Origin: Bacteroidales bacterium
Lineage (GTDB): Bacteria > Bacteroidota > Bacteroidia > Bacteroidales > F082
Length of the DNA: 64,000 bases
Direction of reading: 5' to 3'
NCBI GenBank assembly: GCA_016291135.1
Contig: JAEFAE010000001.1
Span: forward strand, 186,001-250,000
The notes under the pieces: generated by a model
Told to the model about the DNA's origin: nothing
Seen by the model: the letters and a program-made list of their open reading frames with translations, nothing else
Database searches by the model: none
Program-made: the position numbers and the translations under genes
Shown: one piece after another, positions 46,301 through 54,138 of the stretch
Layout: the number at the start of each line of letters is the position of its first letter
Position numbering within the stretch: position 1 is the stretch's first letter

Positions 46301-47678
46301 CCTCACCATGGTGAAGAAAGTGTCCGGAACCTACAGCGTCAACGGCGGACAGATCCTACCCGGATTCATGCCCACGCCCGACTGGGTGGGCCTGAGCGGC
46401 ACCAACGGCGCGCCCGGATGGGAGTTTGTGGCCGGTTTGCCCCACAGCATCTACGGCGACGCCGTCGCCAACGGATGGCTCACCACCGATTCCATCCTCA
46501 GCCAACCCTACGTCAGGCGTAACACGGAGACCATCAGCTACCGCATCAACTGCGAGCCCTTCAGCGGTTTCAAGTTCGACATTCAAGGCAACCGGAACTA
46601 TGCCGACAACTACCAGCATTACTTCCGTGCCAACCCCATGGGTGAGTTCGAGATCTTCACGCCCACCAACGGAGGCAACTTCACCGCCTCCACCATGCTG
46701 CTGAGGACGGCCTTCCAGGTCAACTACGACGCCGACGACAACGAGTCGACCCTCTTCGACCAGATGCTCGCCAACCGCGCCGTCATCGCCGACCGCATCG
46801 CCCAAAACAACCCGCAATGGGTGGAACACGTGCAAAACTACTACTTCGACACCATCGCCGGAGCCTACTTCCCACAAGGCTATGGCGCTTCCAACATGGA
46901 CGTGCTGCTCTACTCCTTCCTGTCGGCCTATTCGGGCCAGGACGCCTCGAGCATCAGCCTCACCCCGTTCCAGAAGATCCCGTTCCCCAACTGGTCGATA
47001 ACCTATAACGGGCTCACCAACATCCCTGCCATAGGTGCCATCTTCAAGACCATCAACCTCACGCACAACTACCGCTCCACCTATACCATCAGCAACTGGG
47101 CGAGCAACGTCTATTACAACGAGAACAACCCGATCCAGACCTTCGAGAACAGCACCAACATCATCTCGAAATACGACATCACCCAGGTGATGCTCAACGA
47201 GCAGTTCATGCCTTTGTTCGGTATCGACATGGGCTTCCAGAACAGCCTGACCGCCAACTTCCAGTACAAGAAGTCACGTGCCCTCACCATGAGCTTCTCC
47301 AACAACCAGCTCACCGAGGTCAACGGCAGGGAGTTGGTCTTCGGCGCCGGCTACCGCATCAAGGGGCTGAGCTTCAACATCACCTCCATGACGGGCAACA
47401 AAGGCAAGAAGACCATCAAGAACGACCTGGTGCTGAAGTTGGACATCGGATTCAAGTACGACAAGACCGTGCTCCGTCGCATCGACGAGCGCAACAGCCA
47501 GGTGTCGGCCGGTCAGAACAAGATCAACGTCTACCTCACCGCCGACTACCAGTTCAGCACCCGCTTGAGCGCCCAGGCCTTCTTCAAGCGCGACATGAAC
47601 AACCCGTTCATCTCCACTTCGTTCCCGACCTCCTCCACCTTTGCCGGCGTGCTGATCCGATTCAACCTGGCACAATGA
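40323..47678 (+). CDS. sov: Type IX secretion translocon SprA/Sov
   Basis: A 2451-residue outer-membrane translocon, the very large 36-strand barrel through which T9SS cargo leaves the cell. A signal peptide (MKRYIVLTLFLALLLPGRAQ) starts it. SprA-family features are visible: GLKSKLKFGKTTVSSVVSYQ, FLGSRIEHEFNPDF, YIDDFEGAKSTIDLRLYSNW, and a final strand ending GVLIRFNLAQ. Two hydrophilic Lys/Asp/Asn-rich insertions lie near residues 1660-1690 and 1940-1977. The frame stays open for another 229 codons upstream across ruvA, but that has no coding support. It acts with Plug (11256-12536) and PorV-type proteins. Confidence 0.94.
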   Translation: MKRYIVLTLFLALLLPGRAQQHDTLRPVYPIPINTGDPNQQLYNQSPLYFQDPSNITHEVEYDPLTGQYTFKHKIGDFEYMPPVTMSQQEYFNYKNRQGVMDYWKERRKSNARSTTNGNSIIPPMYIGGEAFDLIFGSNTVDIRPQGSVDLTFGIKHNYRGDPSMTRQTVTNFDFDQDIQMNVIAKIGDKINFNINKNTRATFNYEDLMKLKYEGKEDEIIQLLEAGDVSFPLNSTLITGTQRLFGLKSKLKFGKTTVSSVVSYQESESRNIAVQGGAQTNEFDISCLDYEENRHFFLSQYFREQYEAALSTLPTVTSSINITKIEVWVTNTNSTTQDTRNILALTDVAEGKNEWIYNSEIAPANTTVIYPRNGANDLLTRIDTSQIRSISSVTNYMSGDPLRIGKQGYMTSGRDFEKIENARRLSTTEYSLNSKLGFISLNVNLNSNQTLAVAYQYTIVGSDQVYQVGEFSDQGVNAPQVLVAKLLRGTTVNTSMPIWNLMMKNVYNIKAYQISSSDFMLNIFYNGNSNSTPMGYFTEGPEDVKGVSLLHLLGLDNLTQQNNPIPGGDGVFDFINGAHTSGGTINSSNGRIYFPVLEPFGSHLRRIFADDIELANKYAFDSLYTTTKTAAEQFSEKNKFALHGFYSSQSGSEISLNAMNVAQGSVTVTAGGRTLIENVDYTVDYTLGRVNIINEGILNSGTPINISLESNSGFSAMKKTFLGSRIEHEFNPDFRVGGTILYLGERSYTQKINYGEEAISNTIYGFDLSYHTEARWLTNFIDKLPGISTKAPSRINFDGEFARFIPGLSRSASERGTSYIDDFEGAKSTIDLRLYSNWHLASTPQHQYGLFPEAGADTGLEYGKNRAKLAWYTIDHNVFYDRNTTIRPKNITTDELSKHSVRQVLENEIFPNKDIQAGTPTNINVLNVAYYPEERGPYNFDVAPGPYSYGINEEGALNNPGSRWAGMMRRMETTDFEATNIEYIEFWLMDPFIDEEYANNPGKLYFNLGDISEDVLRDGRKFYENGMPENENVANVDTTIWGRVPIMQDLVGTFSTNPDARQYQDIGFDGLRDDDERSFFQDPYLSPIRDYYGEESAAYQKALEDPSGDNYHYFRSSEWNNDELHKSILERYKNYNGVEGNSPSESQRVETYPTSNTTLPDGEDMNSDNTLSESERYYQYEIDLDPSKMVVGQNHIADVFEASNITLANGQKTNVKWYQFRIPIKQPDRVIGHIEDYTSIRFMRMFLRDFQRPIVLRFATLNLVKGEWRTYSQSIQAPGEYQPNDQANNTKLDVSAVNLEENGRRSPVPYVIPPGIKQEQMVGTTAVTKLNEQSLQMTIQNLVDGDGRAVYKTADFDLRQYKYLKMFVHAEKAHEEDRLEDQDLTLFMRLGTDFTENYYEYEIPLKMTPWYTAYTNKDVIWPEINNIEIELEDLVTVKANRNAAMNRPGSNVRLNFIYSERFRKGTVDNQDYFHTIKVIGNPTISDVEAIMIGVRNPKRQQLDGHDDGEPKSAVIWINELRLTDLSSNGGYAGTGRVEATLADLGRVVVSGSYSSGGFAALDSDIIDNTFEAHSQFSVSTDLQLGKFVENTGLKVPLHIDYGKNVTTPMYNPYDPDIKLNDALAMMPSQKERDSLTAIVHNMTQFKNINLMNVRKERVAKKNKRSDDKSQDPGTSNRRDPNNMSRGGNMPTVHIYDIENFNFSFAYSETNQENTDIEYFNVKTYRGSLGYNYVGNPKNVAPFASKKWASKSYLALIKDFNFYYLPKSMSFNTEMYRYYSEKLMRNKSGGEIIINPTYSKQWDWNRNYQFRYDLTRGLNLDYSAEAQAYIYEPAGHPDQGTAEWTMYQDTIKNELRHLGSMSRFHQTVNVNYTVPINKLPLLNWVTASASYQGQYFWTASAQSIQSRLGNTIENTHSIQGNATLDFTKIYNSVPYLKKLNAPASRRGNNQRGKDAKGKDTKKGKDDNKGQVSDSTTMKSSVNVGKVLLDGGLKILTMVKKVSGTYSVNGGQILPGFMPTPDWVGLSGTNGAPGWEFVAGLPHSIYGDAVANGWLTTDSILSQPYVRRNTETISYRINCEPFSGFKFDIQGNRNYADNYQHYFRANPMGEFEIFTPTNGGNFTASTMLLRTAFQVNYDADDNESTLFDQMLANRAVIADRIAQNNPQWVEHVQNYYFDTIAGAYFPQGYGASNMDVLLYSFLSAYSGQDASSISLTPFQKIPFPNWSITYNGLTNIPAIGAIFKTINLTHNYRSTYTISNWASNVYYNENNPIQTFENSTNIISKYDITQVMLNEQFMPLFGIDMGFQNSLTANFQYKKSRALTMSFSNNQLTEVNGRELVFGAGYRIKGLSFNITSMTGNKGKKTIKNDLVLKLDIGFKYDKTVLRRIDERNSQVSAGQNKINVYLTADYQFSTRLSAQAFFKRDMNNPFISTSFPTSSTFAGVLIRFNLAQ

Positions 47679-47725
47679 TGGGCACGTTTTTTTCAAGAAA
47701 ATGCAGCGGCAAGCGGTAAAATATG

Positions 47726-47733
47726 TAATTTTG
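47726..47733 (+). promoter_or_regulatory. -7 box for gcvH
   Basis: TAATTTTG, 37 bases before the gcvH ATG; it suggests gcvH has its own promoter downstream of sov. Confidence 0.58.
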
Positions 47734-47770
47734 GCAGCGCAAATCGTTAACAACCTAACACAATAAAAAA

Positions 47771-48160
47771 ATGAACATTCCAACCAATCTGAAGTACACG
47801 AAAGACGATGAATGGATCCGTCTCGAAGGCGAATTCGGCTACATCGGCATCACTGATTATGCACAACACGAACTGGGTGACATCACCTTCATCGACATCG
47901 ATCCCGACCTCGTGGGCGAGACCCTCGACGCCGAGGAAGTCTTTGGCGCCGTTGAGGCCGTGAAGACCTCTGCCGAGCTGATGATGCCGGTTGCCGGCGA
48001 AGTCGTCGAAGTCAACGAAACCCTGGCCGACGAAGAGAACGCCAAGCTGGTCAACACCGATCCTTACGGTGAAGGCTGGATGCTGAAGATCAAAGTGAGC
48101 AATGTGGCCGACCTGGACGAACTCCTCGACGCCGCCGCTTACGAAGAGAAGATCAAGTGA
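47771..48160 (+). CDS. gcvH: Glycine cleavage system H protein
   Basis: Lipoyl carrier of the glycine cleavage complex, shuttling the aminomethyl group between P, T and L proteins. The lipoylation lysine lies in VEAVKTSAELMMP near residue 63, and the full hammerhead fold is present in 129 residues. No gcvT or gcvP is nearby. The following gene starts with a GTG that overlaps the stop. Confidence 0.96.
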   Translation: MNIPTNLKYTKDDEWIRLEGEFGYIGITDYAQHELGDITFIDIDPDLVGETLDAEEVFGAVEAVKTSAELMMPVAGEVVEVNETLADEENAKLVNTDPYGEGWMLKIKVSNVADLDELLDAAAYEEKIK

Positions 48161-48582
48161 TTCCCCTTTTGGAACGATTCACGAGAAATAGTTACCCGGG
48201 AGTCTTCTGTGCCGCAGTGATCCTACTGCTTACAGGGCTTCCGGGTTCCTTGTTGCCCAAGGTGAAGCCCGCATTGGGCATCGACAAGGTAGCCCACCTG
48301 CTCATGTACCTCGCCTTCGCGTTCTGTTGCCTATGGGGATACCGCAAGCCCTATCGGGAGCGCGGAACGACCTATCGGCGCAAGGCCTGCCTGCTCACCA
48401 TGGCCATCGGCATCGGCTACGGCGCCTTGACCGAGGTGATGCAGGAATGCCTGATTCCGGGACGGGTGGGCAGTGTGTACGATGGGCTGGCCGACCTGAT
48501 CGGCAGCCTGCTGGGCGTAGCCCTGTTCGTTTTTTTCTCTCAAAAAGGAAATAAATTGAAGAATGAATCGTTTCGTAAATAA
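48157..48582 (+). CDS. VanZ-like integral membrane protein
   Basis: A 141-residue protein with about four hydrophobic helices (VFCAAVILLLTGLPG; VAHLLMYLAFAFCCLWGY; LLTMAIGIGYGALTEVMQE; LADLIGSLLGVALFVFF) and the conserved DKVAHLLMY and DGLADLIGS found in VanZ-family proteins. Function unknown; VanZ itself gives low-level teicoplanin resistance. The start is a GTG at 48157 that shares three bases with the gcvH stop, implying translational coupling. Confidence 0.85.
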   Translation: MIPLLERFTRNSYPGVFCAAVILLLTGLPGSLLPKVKPALGIDKVAHLLMYLAFAFCCLWGYRKPYRERGTTYRRKACLLTMAIGIGYGALTEVMQECLIPGRVGSVYDGLADLIGSLLGVALFVFFSQKGNKLKNESFRK

Positions 48583-48590
48583 ATAATTTG

Positions 48591-48598
48591 TATTTTCG
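48591..48598 (+). promoter_or_regulatory. Imperfect -7 box for tonB
   Basis: TATTTTCG has one mismatch to TAnnTTTG and lies 37 bases before the tonB ATG. Confidence 0.4.
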
Positions 48599-48635
48599 CA
48601 ACGCAAAATTGTGAAATGACAAAAACGCTATAACC

Positions 48636-49310
48636 ATGGAAGAGAAAAAATCACCGAAAGCAAATCTCGAGAACAAGAAATTGATGTTCACCCAAATCGG
48701 TTTGATCATCAGCTTGATCTTGGCTTGGGTCGTATTCGAAATCAAGAGCTACGACAAGCGCGAGCTTGCCGATGTCGGAAGAACCGTCGAAATCGTTGAA
48801 GAAGAGATGGTTGAGATCACCAAGCAAGAGCAGAAGCCCCAGCCTGTTGAAGTCCCGAAGCAGACCACCCAGATCCAGGTCGTGGAAGACGACGTGGAGG
48901 TGGATGACGTGGAGATCAACGCCGAAGTCGACCAGAACGAAGTGATCGAGGAGTATGTGGCTCCCGAGGTGGTTGAAGAGGAAGTGGTGGAACAGGAGAT
49001 CTTCCAAATTGTGGAAGAGATGCCTGACTTCCCGGGCGGTACTGCCAAACTGGCCGAGTACCTCCAAAAGAACATCAAGTATCCTCAGATGGCCCGTGAG
49101 AGCGGTATCCAAGGCCGTGTGTTCGTCAACTTCGTGGTCGAGCCCGACGGTTCCGTCTCCAACGTGAAGGTGCTGCGTTCCCTCGGCGGCGGTTGCGACG
49201 AAGAAGCTATGCGTGTCGTGAAGTCGATGCCGAAATGGAAACCCGGCAAACAGCGTGGCAAGGCCGTGCGTGTCAGCTACATCCTTCCTGTCAACTTCAA
49301 GCTCCAGTAA
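48636..49310 (+). CDS. tonB: TonB energy transducer
   Basis: A 224-residue inner-membrane-anchored protein that passes proton-motive energy to outer-membrane receptors. One membrane helix lies at about residues 18-36 (LMFTQIGLIISLILAWVVF). The periplasmic linker is dominated by Glu/Asp/Val rather than the Pro/Lys repeats of enteric TonB. The C-terminal domain is canonical: YPQMARESGIQGRVFVNFVV, LGGGCDEEAMRVV and WKPGKQRGKAVRVSYILPVNF as separate pieces. The ExbB/ExbD cluster lies 6 kb away. Confidence 0.94.
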   Translation: MEEKKSPKANLENKKLMFTQIGLIISLILAWVVFEIKSYDKRELADVGRTVEIVEEEMVEITKQEQKPQPVEVPKQTTQIQVVEDDVEVDDVEINAEVDQNEVIEEYVAPEVVEEEVVEQEIFQIVEEMPDFPGGTAKLAEYLQKNIKYPQMARESGIQGRVFVNFVVEPDGSVSNVKVLRSLGGGCDEEAMRVVKSMPKWKPGKQRGKAVRVSYILPVNFKLQ

Positions 49311-49330
49311 TTCTTGAGGTAAACGAGACC

Positions 49331-49361
49331 AAAAAGGGCGCCTTCGGGGCGCCCTTTTTTT
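49331..49361. terminator. Bidirectional terminator between tonB and uvrC
   Basis: AAGGGCGCC and GGCGCCCTT pair around TTCG; A5 on the left and T7 on the right. The uvrC stop codon is at the end of the T-run. Confidence 0.9.
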
Positions 49362-51159
49362 ATGCTTGGTGGAAATGGTCGAAGACCAACTTCGCCTTGG
49401 CAGGCCCGACCAAGGAGGTCAAGGTCTCGAGCGGAGCCTCCTTGATGGCCTTGACCGACTTCAGCTCCAGCAAGAGCTTTTCGGCCGTGGCCTTGCCGAT
49501 GCCTTTGATGTCGGCCATCTCAGAGTGGAGGAATCCCTTCTCGAACTTCTTGCGATGGTGGGTGATGGCGAAACGGTGCACCTCATCTTGCATGAAGGTC
49601 AGCAGACGGAAGATCTCGGAGTCGGGCTTGACTCCCACCGCCCGTGGCGGAAAGCCGAAGAGCATCTCGCGAGTGCGGTGCTTGTCGTCCTTGACCAAGC
49701 CGGCAATGGCGATATCGACGTGAAGCTCGTCTTGGATCACCTCGCGCACCACCTCCATCTGCCCCTTGCCACCATCGGTGATGATCAGGTCAGGCAGGGG
49801 TTTCTCCTCTTCGATGAGCCTGGAATAGCGCCGACGCACCACCTCTTTCATGGAGGCATAGTCGTCGGGCCCTGTCACCGTCTTGATGTTGAAATGCCGG
49901 TAGGCGTTCTTGTTGGGCTTGCCGTTGACGAACTGCACCATGGCCGCCACCGGATAGTCGCCTTGGAAGTTCGAGTTGTCGAAACACTCCATCACCTCGG
50001 GCAGCTTGGGCAGGTGCAACGCTTCCTTGAGTTGGTTGAGCACCCGCTTTTGATGGCGTTCGGGATCGACCAGCGTGCGTTGCTTTTCGAGGTCCATCTT
50101 GTATTGCAGGGCGTTACGACGCGACAGTTCCAACAGTTTTTGCTTGTCGCCGCGTTGCGGAACCGTTACCGTGACGTCCCCAAGGTCGAAGTCGGGTTTC
50201 AAGGGCAGGACCACCTCGGTGGATTGGCTCTCAAATTGCTGTCGCAGATCGGTGACCGCCAACGAGAGCAACTCCTCGGGAGGCTCCTCCAGCTTGCGTT
50301 TCATCTCGACGGTGTGCGACTGGACCACAGCGCCCTCCACCACCTTCATATAGTTGACATAGAACAGCCCGTCCGCATCCACAAAGGAGAACACATCCAC
50401 GTTATGGATGGTCGTGCTGACCACGGTGGACCGGCTGCGATAGTGCTCCAGCAGCTCGTATTTCTCCTTGACCAGCTGGGCCTCCTCAAACTCCATGCGC
50501 GAAGCGAGGTCCATCATCTGGGCCTTCAGCCCTCTCAAGACGCCCTGCAAGTTGCCCCGGATCACCTCGCGCACCTCGGCGATCATCTGGAGATACGCCT
50601 CCTGCGAGACCTCACCCACACAGGGGGCTGCACACTTGTGGATGTGGTAGTCGAGGCAGACACGGTATTTCCCCTTCGCTACATTGGCCAGGGTCAGCGT
50701 GGTGTTGCAGGAACGGATGGGATAGACCTGACGGAGCAAGTCGAGCAGCACATGCGCCGTACGCACCGACGGATAAGGGCCAAAGTAGTCCGATCCGTCG
50801 TTCACCTTCCTGCGTGTCAGGAAAACGCGAGGGAAAGCCTCCTTTTTGATGCAGATCCAAGGATAGGTCTTGTCGTCCTTGAGCATGATGTTGTACCGGG
50901 GCTTGTACTGCTTGATGAGGTTGTTCTCGAGCAGCAGGGCCTCCGACTCCGACTCCACGACGATGAATTTGATGTCGGCGATATGCGATACCAACACCCG
51001 CGTCTTGCCCGTCTGTTCCTTGTTGAAATAGCTGGAAACACGGCGTTTGAGGTTCTTCGCCTTCCCCACATAGATCAAGGTGCCGTCCTTGTCGAAGTAA
51101 CGGTACACCCCGGGCTTGTTGGGCAAGATGGACAATATGGATTTAACGGTATCGTTCAC
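49360..51159 (-). CDS. uvrC: Excinuclease ABC subunit C
   Basis: Makes both incisions in nucleotide-excision repair. The N-terminal GIY-YIG nuclease (KPGVYRYFDKDGTLIYVGKA), the Cys-rich region with CLDYHIHKCAAPC, the UVR motif (MDLASRMEFEEAQLVKEKYE), the RNase H-like C-terminal nuclease (ECFDNSNFQGDYPVAAMV) and final helix-hairpin-helix (ADIKGIGKATAEKLLLEL) are in order in 599 residues. It is the last gene of a CPBP-thiL-uvrC operon, 10 bases after thiL. Confidence 0.96.
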   Translation of the reverse strand: MNDTVKSILSILPNKPGVYRYFDKDGTLIYVGKAKNLKRRVSSYFNKEQTGKTRVLVSHIADIKFIVVESESEALLLENNLIKQYKPRYNIMLKDDKTYPWICIKKEAFPRVFLTRRKVNDGSDYFGPYPSVRTAHVLLDLLRQVYPIRSCNTTLTLANVAKGKYRVCLDYHIHKCAAPCVGEVSQEAYLQMIAEVREVIRGNLQGVLRGLKAQMMDLASRMEFEEAQLVKEKYELLEHYRSRSTVVSTTIHNVDVFSFVDADGLFYVNYMKVVEGAVVQSHTVEMKRKLEEPPEELLSLAVTDLRQQFESQSTEVVLPLKPDFDLGDVTVTVPQRGDKQKLLELSRRNALQYKMDLEKQRTLVDPERHQKRVLNQLKEALHLPKLPEVMECFDNSNFQGDYPVAAMVQFVNGKPNKNAYRHFNIKTVTGPDDYASMKEVVRRRYSRLIEEEKPLPDLIITDGGKGQMEVVREVIQDELHVDIAIAGLVKDDKHRTREMLFGFPPRAVGVKPDSEIFRLLTFMQDEVHRFAITHHRKKFEKGFLHSEMADIKGIGKATAEKLLLELKSVKAIKEAPLETLTSLVGPAKAKLVFDHFHQA

Positions 51160-51169
51160 CTTTCACCCA

Positions 51170-52225
51170 TCAATGCGTTCCCTTAAAATGGTTCCATCCC
51201 TGCGCCTTCAGCGGGATGACGTGGTTATCGGGCGTGATCAGCTCTGCGATGCCCTTGTCGGCCGTCATGTAGCCGATGACCGTGACGTCCTCGCTCATCT
51301 GCTGGATCTTCTCGTAATCCTTCTGCTGAATGGTGAAGAGCAGCTCGTAGTCCTCACCGCCGCTGAGGGCTGCCACGCTGGGCACGATCTGGAAGTCCTT
51401 GGCGGTTTTCGAGGTGGAGGGATCGAGCGGGATCTTGTCTTCGTAGAGTTGGCAACCCACGCCCGACTCCTTGCAGAGGTGCAGCACCTCTGAGGCCAGC
51501 CCGTCGGAGATGTCGATCATGGAAGTCGGTTTGATGCCCAGTTCCTTCAACCGGGCCACCACATCCTTCCGGGCCTCGGGTTTCAGCTGGCGTTCCAACA
51601 CGTAGTCGAAGCCTTGCAGCTGGGGTTGCATGTTCGGGTTGGCCATATACTCGGCCTTCTCGCGTTCCAAGATCAGCAGCCCCATATAGGCACCGCCCAG
51701 GTCGCCGCTCACACAGAGCAGGTCGTTGGGTTGCGCCCCATTTCGGTAGACCACGTCTTCGTCTTTGGCCCGTCCGATGACCGTGATGGAAATCACCAGG
51801 CCAGAACGGCTTGAGGTGGTGTCGCCACCGACCAAGTCCACCCCGTAGGCCTCACAGGCCAGCCGGATGCCGGCATACAGCTCATCCAAGGCCTCCACCG
51901 AATAGCGGTTCGAAACCCCCAAACCTACCACGATCTGGGTCGGGGTGCCATTCATGGCATAGATGTCGGAGAAGTTGACCACGGCAGCCTTGTAGCCCAG
52001 GTGTTTCAACGGCGTGTAGGTCATGTCGAAATGCACGCCCTCAAGCAGGAGGTCTACTGAGACCAGGGTGCGGTCACCTGCATGGTCGATCACCGCGGCA
52101 TCGTCGCCGACCCCTTTCAGGCTGGAGGCGTTGCGCAAGGGAAAGTCCTGGGTCAGCTGGTCGATCAGCCCAAATTCACCGAGTTCTTCCAGCTCGGTAC
52201 GGGGATTATCGTTAGTTTCTTCCAT
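51170..52225 (-). CDS. thiL: Thiamine-monophosphate kinase
   Basis: Phosphorylates thiamine monophosphate to the active diphosphate. The PurM-like fold is clear: GEFGLIDQLTQDF, VGDDAAVID, LVSVDLLLEGVHFD, and LVGGDTTSS with FSDIYAMNG. The length of 351 residues is normal. The first 14 bases overlap the end of the upstream CPBP gene, so translation is probably coupled. No TPP riboswitch is visible. Confidence 0.95.
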   Translation of the reverse strand: MEETNDNPRTELEELGEFGLIDQLTQDFPLRNASSLKGVGDDAAVIDHAGDRTLVSVDLLLEGVHFDMTYTPLKHLGYKAAVVNFSDIYAMNGTPTQIVVGLGVSNRYSVEALDELYAGIRLACEAYGVDLVGGDTTSSRSGLVISITVIGRAKDEDVVYRNGAQPNDLLCVSGDLGGAYMGLLILEREKAEYMANPNMQPQLQGFDYVLERQLKPEARKDVVARLKELGIKPTSMIDISDGLASEVLHLCKESGVGCQLYEDKIPLDPSTSKTAKDFQIVPSVAALSGGEDYELLFTIQQKDYEKIQQMSEDVTVIGYMTADKGIAELITPDNHVIPLKAQGWNHFKGTH

Positions 52226-53078
52226 ATTTATATTTTATTTTACTACACAATACAATCAGCAGGACCGTCGCCATCAAACTGGCAACGAGTATTATGGGGC
52301 TGTCGGTGGCGCCAAAGTCCTCGACTGAGGTCGAGATCTGGTTCCGTTGCTCGAAATAGGCCACCACCACTGCAGCGCCGTTGTTGACAAAATGCATCAG
52401 GATGCTGGTCCAAAGCGAGCCGGAATAGTAGAACATATAACCCAACAAGAGGCCCAGGAACATCCGTGGCAAAAACCCATAAAACTGGAAATGGATGAAA
52501 GAGAAGATCGCCGCCGAGAGGAAGATGCCCACATGGGCGTTCTTGCAGCCTTTCACCAGGGCCTGCTGCAGCATCCCACGGAAGGTCAGCTCTTCGCCCA
52601 GAGCGGGAATAAGGGCAATGACGAGGAGGTTGAACAGCAGTCCCCAAACGGTGTCCACTTGCAACATTCGCTCAGTCAGGTCGCCTGCCGTGTCTTCCAT
52701 CTGCTTCAGCAGGTCCTCCAATGCCTTAAAGGCGCCGAGGCTCATCTTCTCGTTCCAGGTCGTGAGCTGGTTGGTCACAGGAAGAGAAGCAAACATCACC
52801 GCCACGCCGATGAGCAGCATCCAGGCGCTGACCGACTTGCGGAAGCCGATGGCCCGCATGGGCTCGTGACGGGTAAAACCATACAGGATCAAGGGTGGCG
52901 CCACAAAAATCAGTAGCGAACTCAACCCTTGGCCGATCTTGAGCATGACAATGTCGTTGCCTGCTGCCAGCAAGAGTGTCAGGACGCCACCGACCAGGGA
53001 GCACACCAACAAGGCCAACAGGTAGATGAAGACACGCATCCCGGTGGATCGAACGAGGTTTTTCTTGAATTCATCCAT
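52212..53078 (-). CDS. CPBP family intramembrane metalloprotease (CAAX protease-like)
   Basis: A 288-residue protein with about eight hydrophobic helices. The three ABI/CPBP motifs are present: EELTFRG (EExxxR), FSFIHFQFYG (motif 2 His), and LMHFVNNGAA (motif 3 His/Asn). The family includes the CAAX prenyl proteases and bacterial bacteriocin self-immunity proteins; the substrate here is unknown. It heads the thiL-uvrC operon. Confidence 0.9.
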   Translation of the reverse strand: MDEFKKNLVRSTGMRVFIYLLALLVCSLVGGVLTLLLAAGNDIVMLKIGQGLSSLLIFVAPPLILYGFTRHEPMRAIGFRKSVSAWMLLIGVAVMFASLPVTNQLTTWNEKMSLGAFKALEDLLKQMEDTAGDLTERMLQVDTVWGLLFNLLVIALIPALGEELTFRGMLQQALVKGCKNAHVGIFLSAAIFSFIHFQFYGFLPRMFLGLLLGYMFYYSGSLWTSILMHFVNNGAAVVVAYFEQRNQISTSVEDFGATDSPIILVASLMATVLLIVLCSKIKYKYGRN

Positions 53079-53101
53079 GGCAAAACAAACGTTATCGATT
53101 G

Positions 53102-53109
53102 CAAAAGTA
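53102..53109 (-). promoter_or_regulatory. -7 box for the CPBP-thiL-uvrC operon
   Basis: TACTTTTG on the minus strand with TTG 21 bases upstream (53131-53133). One base separates it from the opposing dus box. Confidence 0.66.
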
Positions 53110-53110
53110 G

Positions 53111-53118
53111 TATTTTTG
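53111..53118 (+). promoter_or_regulatory. -7 box for the dus gene
   Basis: TATTTTTG, 15 bases before the ATG at 53134, back to back with the box at 53102-53109. Confidence 0.66.
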
Positions 53119-53133
53119 CAGCAAATTAGCCAA

Positions 53134-54135
53134 ATGTATCAGATTGCCAACATAGAATTTGACCACTACCCCCTCCTGCTGGCCCCGATGGAAGACGTCA
53201 GCGACCCTCCGTTCCGCCATGTCTGCAAGCTGTTTGGGGCCGATCTGGTCTATTCCGAGTTCATCTCCTCCGACGGGTTGATCCGCGACAGTGTGAAGAG
53301 CATCAAAAAGCTGGATTTCGACGCCTTTGAGCGTCCCTTCGGGGTGCAGATCTTCGGCAACGCCGTGGAACCCATGGTGGCCGCCGCACGCTATGCCGAA
53401 ACCGCCCACCCCGACTTGATCGACATCAACTTCGGTTGCCCGGTCAAGAAGGTGGCCTCCAAAGGAGCCGGTTCGGGCATCATGAACGACATCCCCAAGA
53501 TGGTAGCCATCGCCGAAGCAGTGGTCAAGGCGGTGGACCTCCCGGTCACCGTGAAGACCCGTTTGGGTTACGACGAGGCGCACAAAGACATTGTGGAGAT
53601 CGCCGAGCGGCTGCAAGACGTAGGCATCGCTGCCCTGACCATCCACGGGCGGCTGCGCACCACCAAATACAGCGAGCCCGCCGATTGGACGCTGATCGGT
53701 GCGGTGAAAAACAACCCCCGGATGCACATCCCCATCATCGGCAACGGCGATGTCGTGGACGGACCCTCCGCCCAACATTTCAAGGACACCTACGGCGTGG
53801 ATGGTTTGATGATCGGACGCGCCACCTACGGAAATCCGTGGCTTTTCAGGCAAATCAGACATTATCTCGAAACGGGTGAGGAACTACCACCTCCCAGTCT
53901 CGAAGAACGCATACGCATCGCCCAGATTCAGCTGGAACGATCGGTGGCATGGAAAGGGGAACGGGTCGCCATCATGGAAATCCGAAAGCATTGGGGCTCC
54001 TATTTTAAAGGCATGCCCAACTTCAAGCCTTACAAGATACGGTTGATGGAAGCCAAGACCGCCGAGGAGGTCGGCAACATCCTAAACGAGGTGAAAGGAG
54101 CGCCCTGGGACGGGCCATCGCCCTCAGCAACATAA
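53134..54135 (+). CDS. dusB: tRNA-dihydrouridine synthase (DusB family)
   Basis: FMN enzyme that reduces uridines in the tRNA D loop. The catalytic Cys is residue 102 in NFGCPVKK; LLAPMEDVSDPPFR opens the TIM barrel, and VKTRLGYD, IHGRLR and GNGDV follow. The length is 333 residues. The upstream open frame is ignored because the promoter box lies inside it; the ATG at 53134 begins the conserved MYQIANIEF. It ends 3 bases from the convergent HAD gene. Confidence 0.93.
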   Translation: MYQIANIEFDHYPLLLAPMEDVSDPPFRHVCKLFGADLVYSEFISSDGLIRDSVKSIKKLDFDAFERPFGVQIFGNAVEPMVAAARYAETAHPDLIDINFGCPVKKVASKGAGSGIMNDIPKMVAIAEAVVKAVDLPVTVKTRLGYDEAHKDIVEIAERLQDVGIAALTIHGRLRTTKYSEPADWTLIGAVKNNPRMHIPIIGNGDVVDGPSAQHFKDTYGVDGLMIGRATYGNPWLFRQIRHYLETGEELPPPSLEERIRIAQIQLERSVAWKGERVAIMEIRKHWGSYFKGMPNFKPYKIRLMEAKTAEEVGNILNEVKGAPWDGPSPSAT

Positions 54136-54138
54136 CCC

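Noticed and set aside
52200-52300. TPP riboswitch for thiL
   Set aside because: thiL overlaps the end of the CPBP gene, so there is no leader to hold one.
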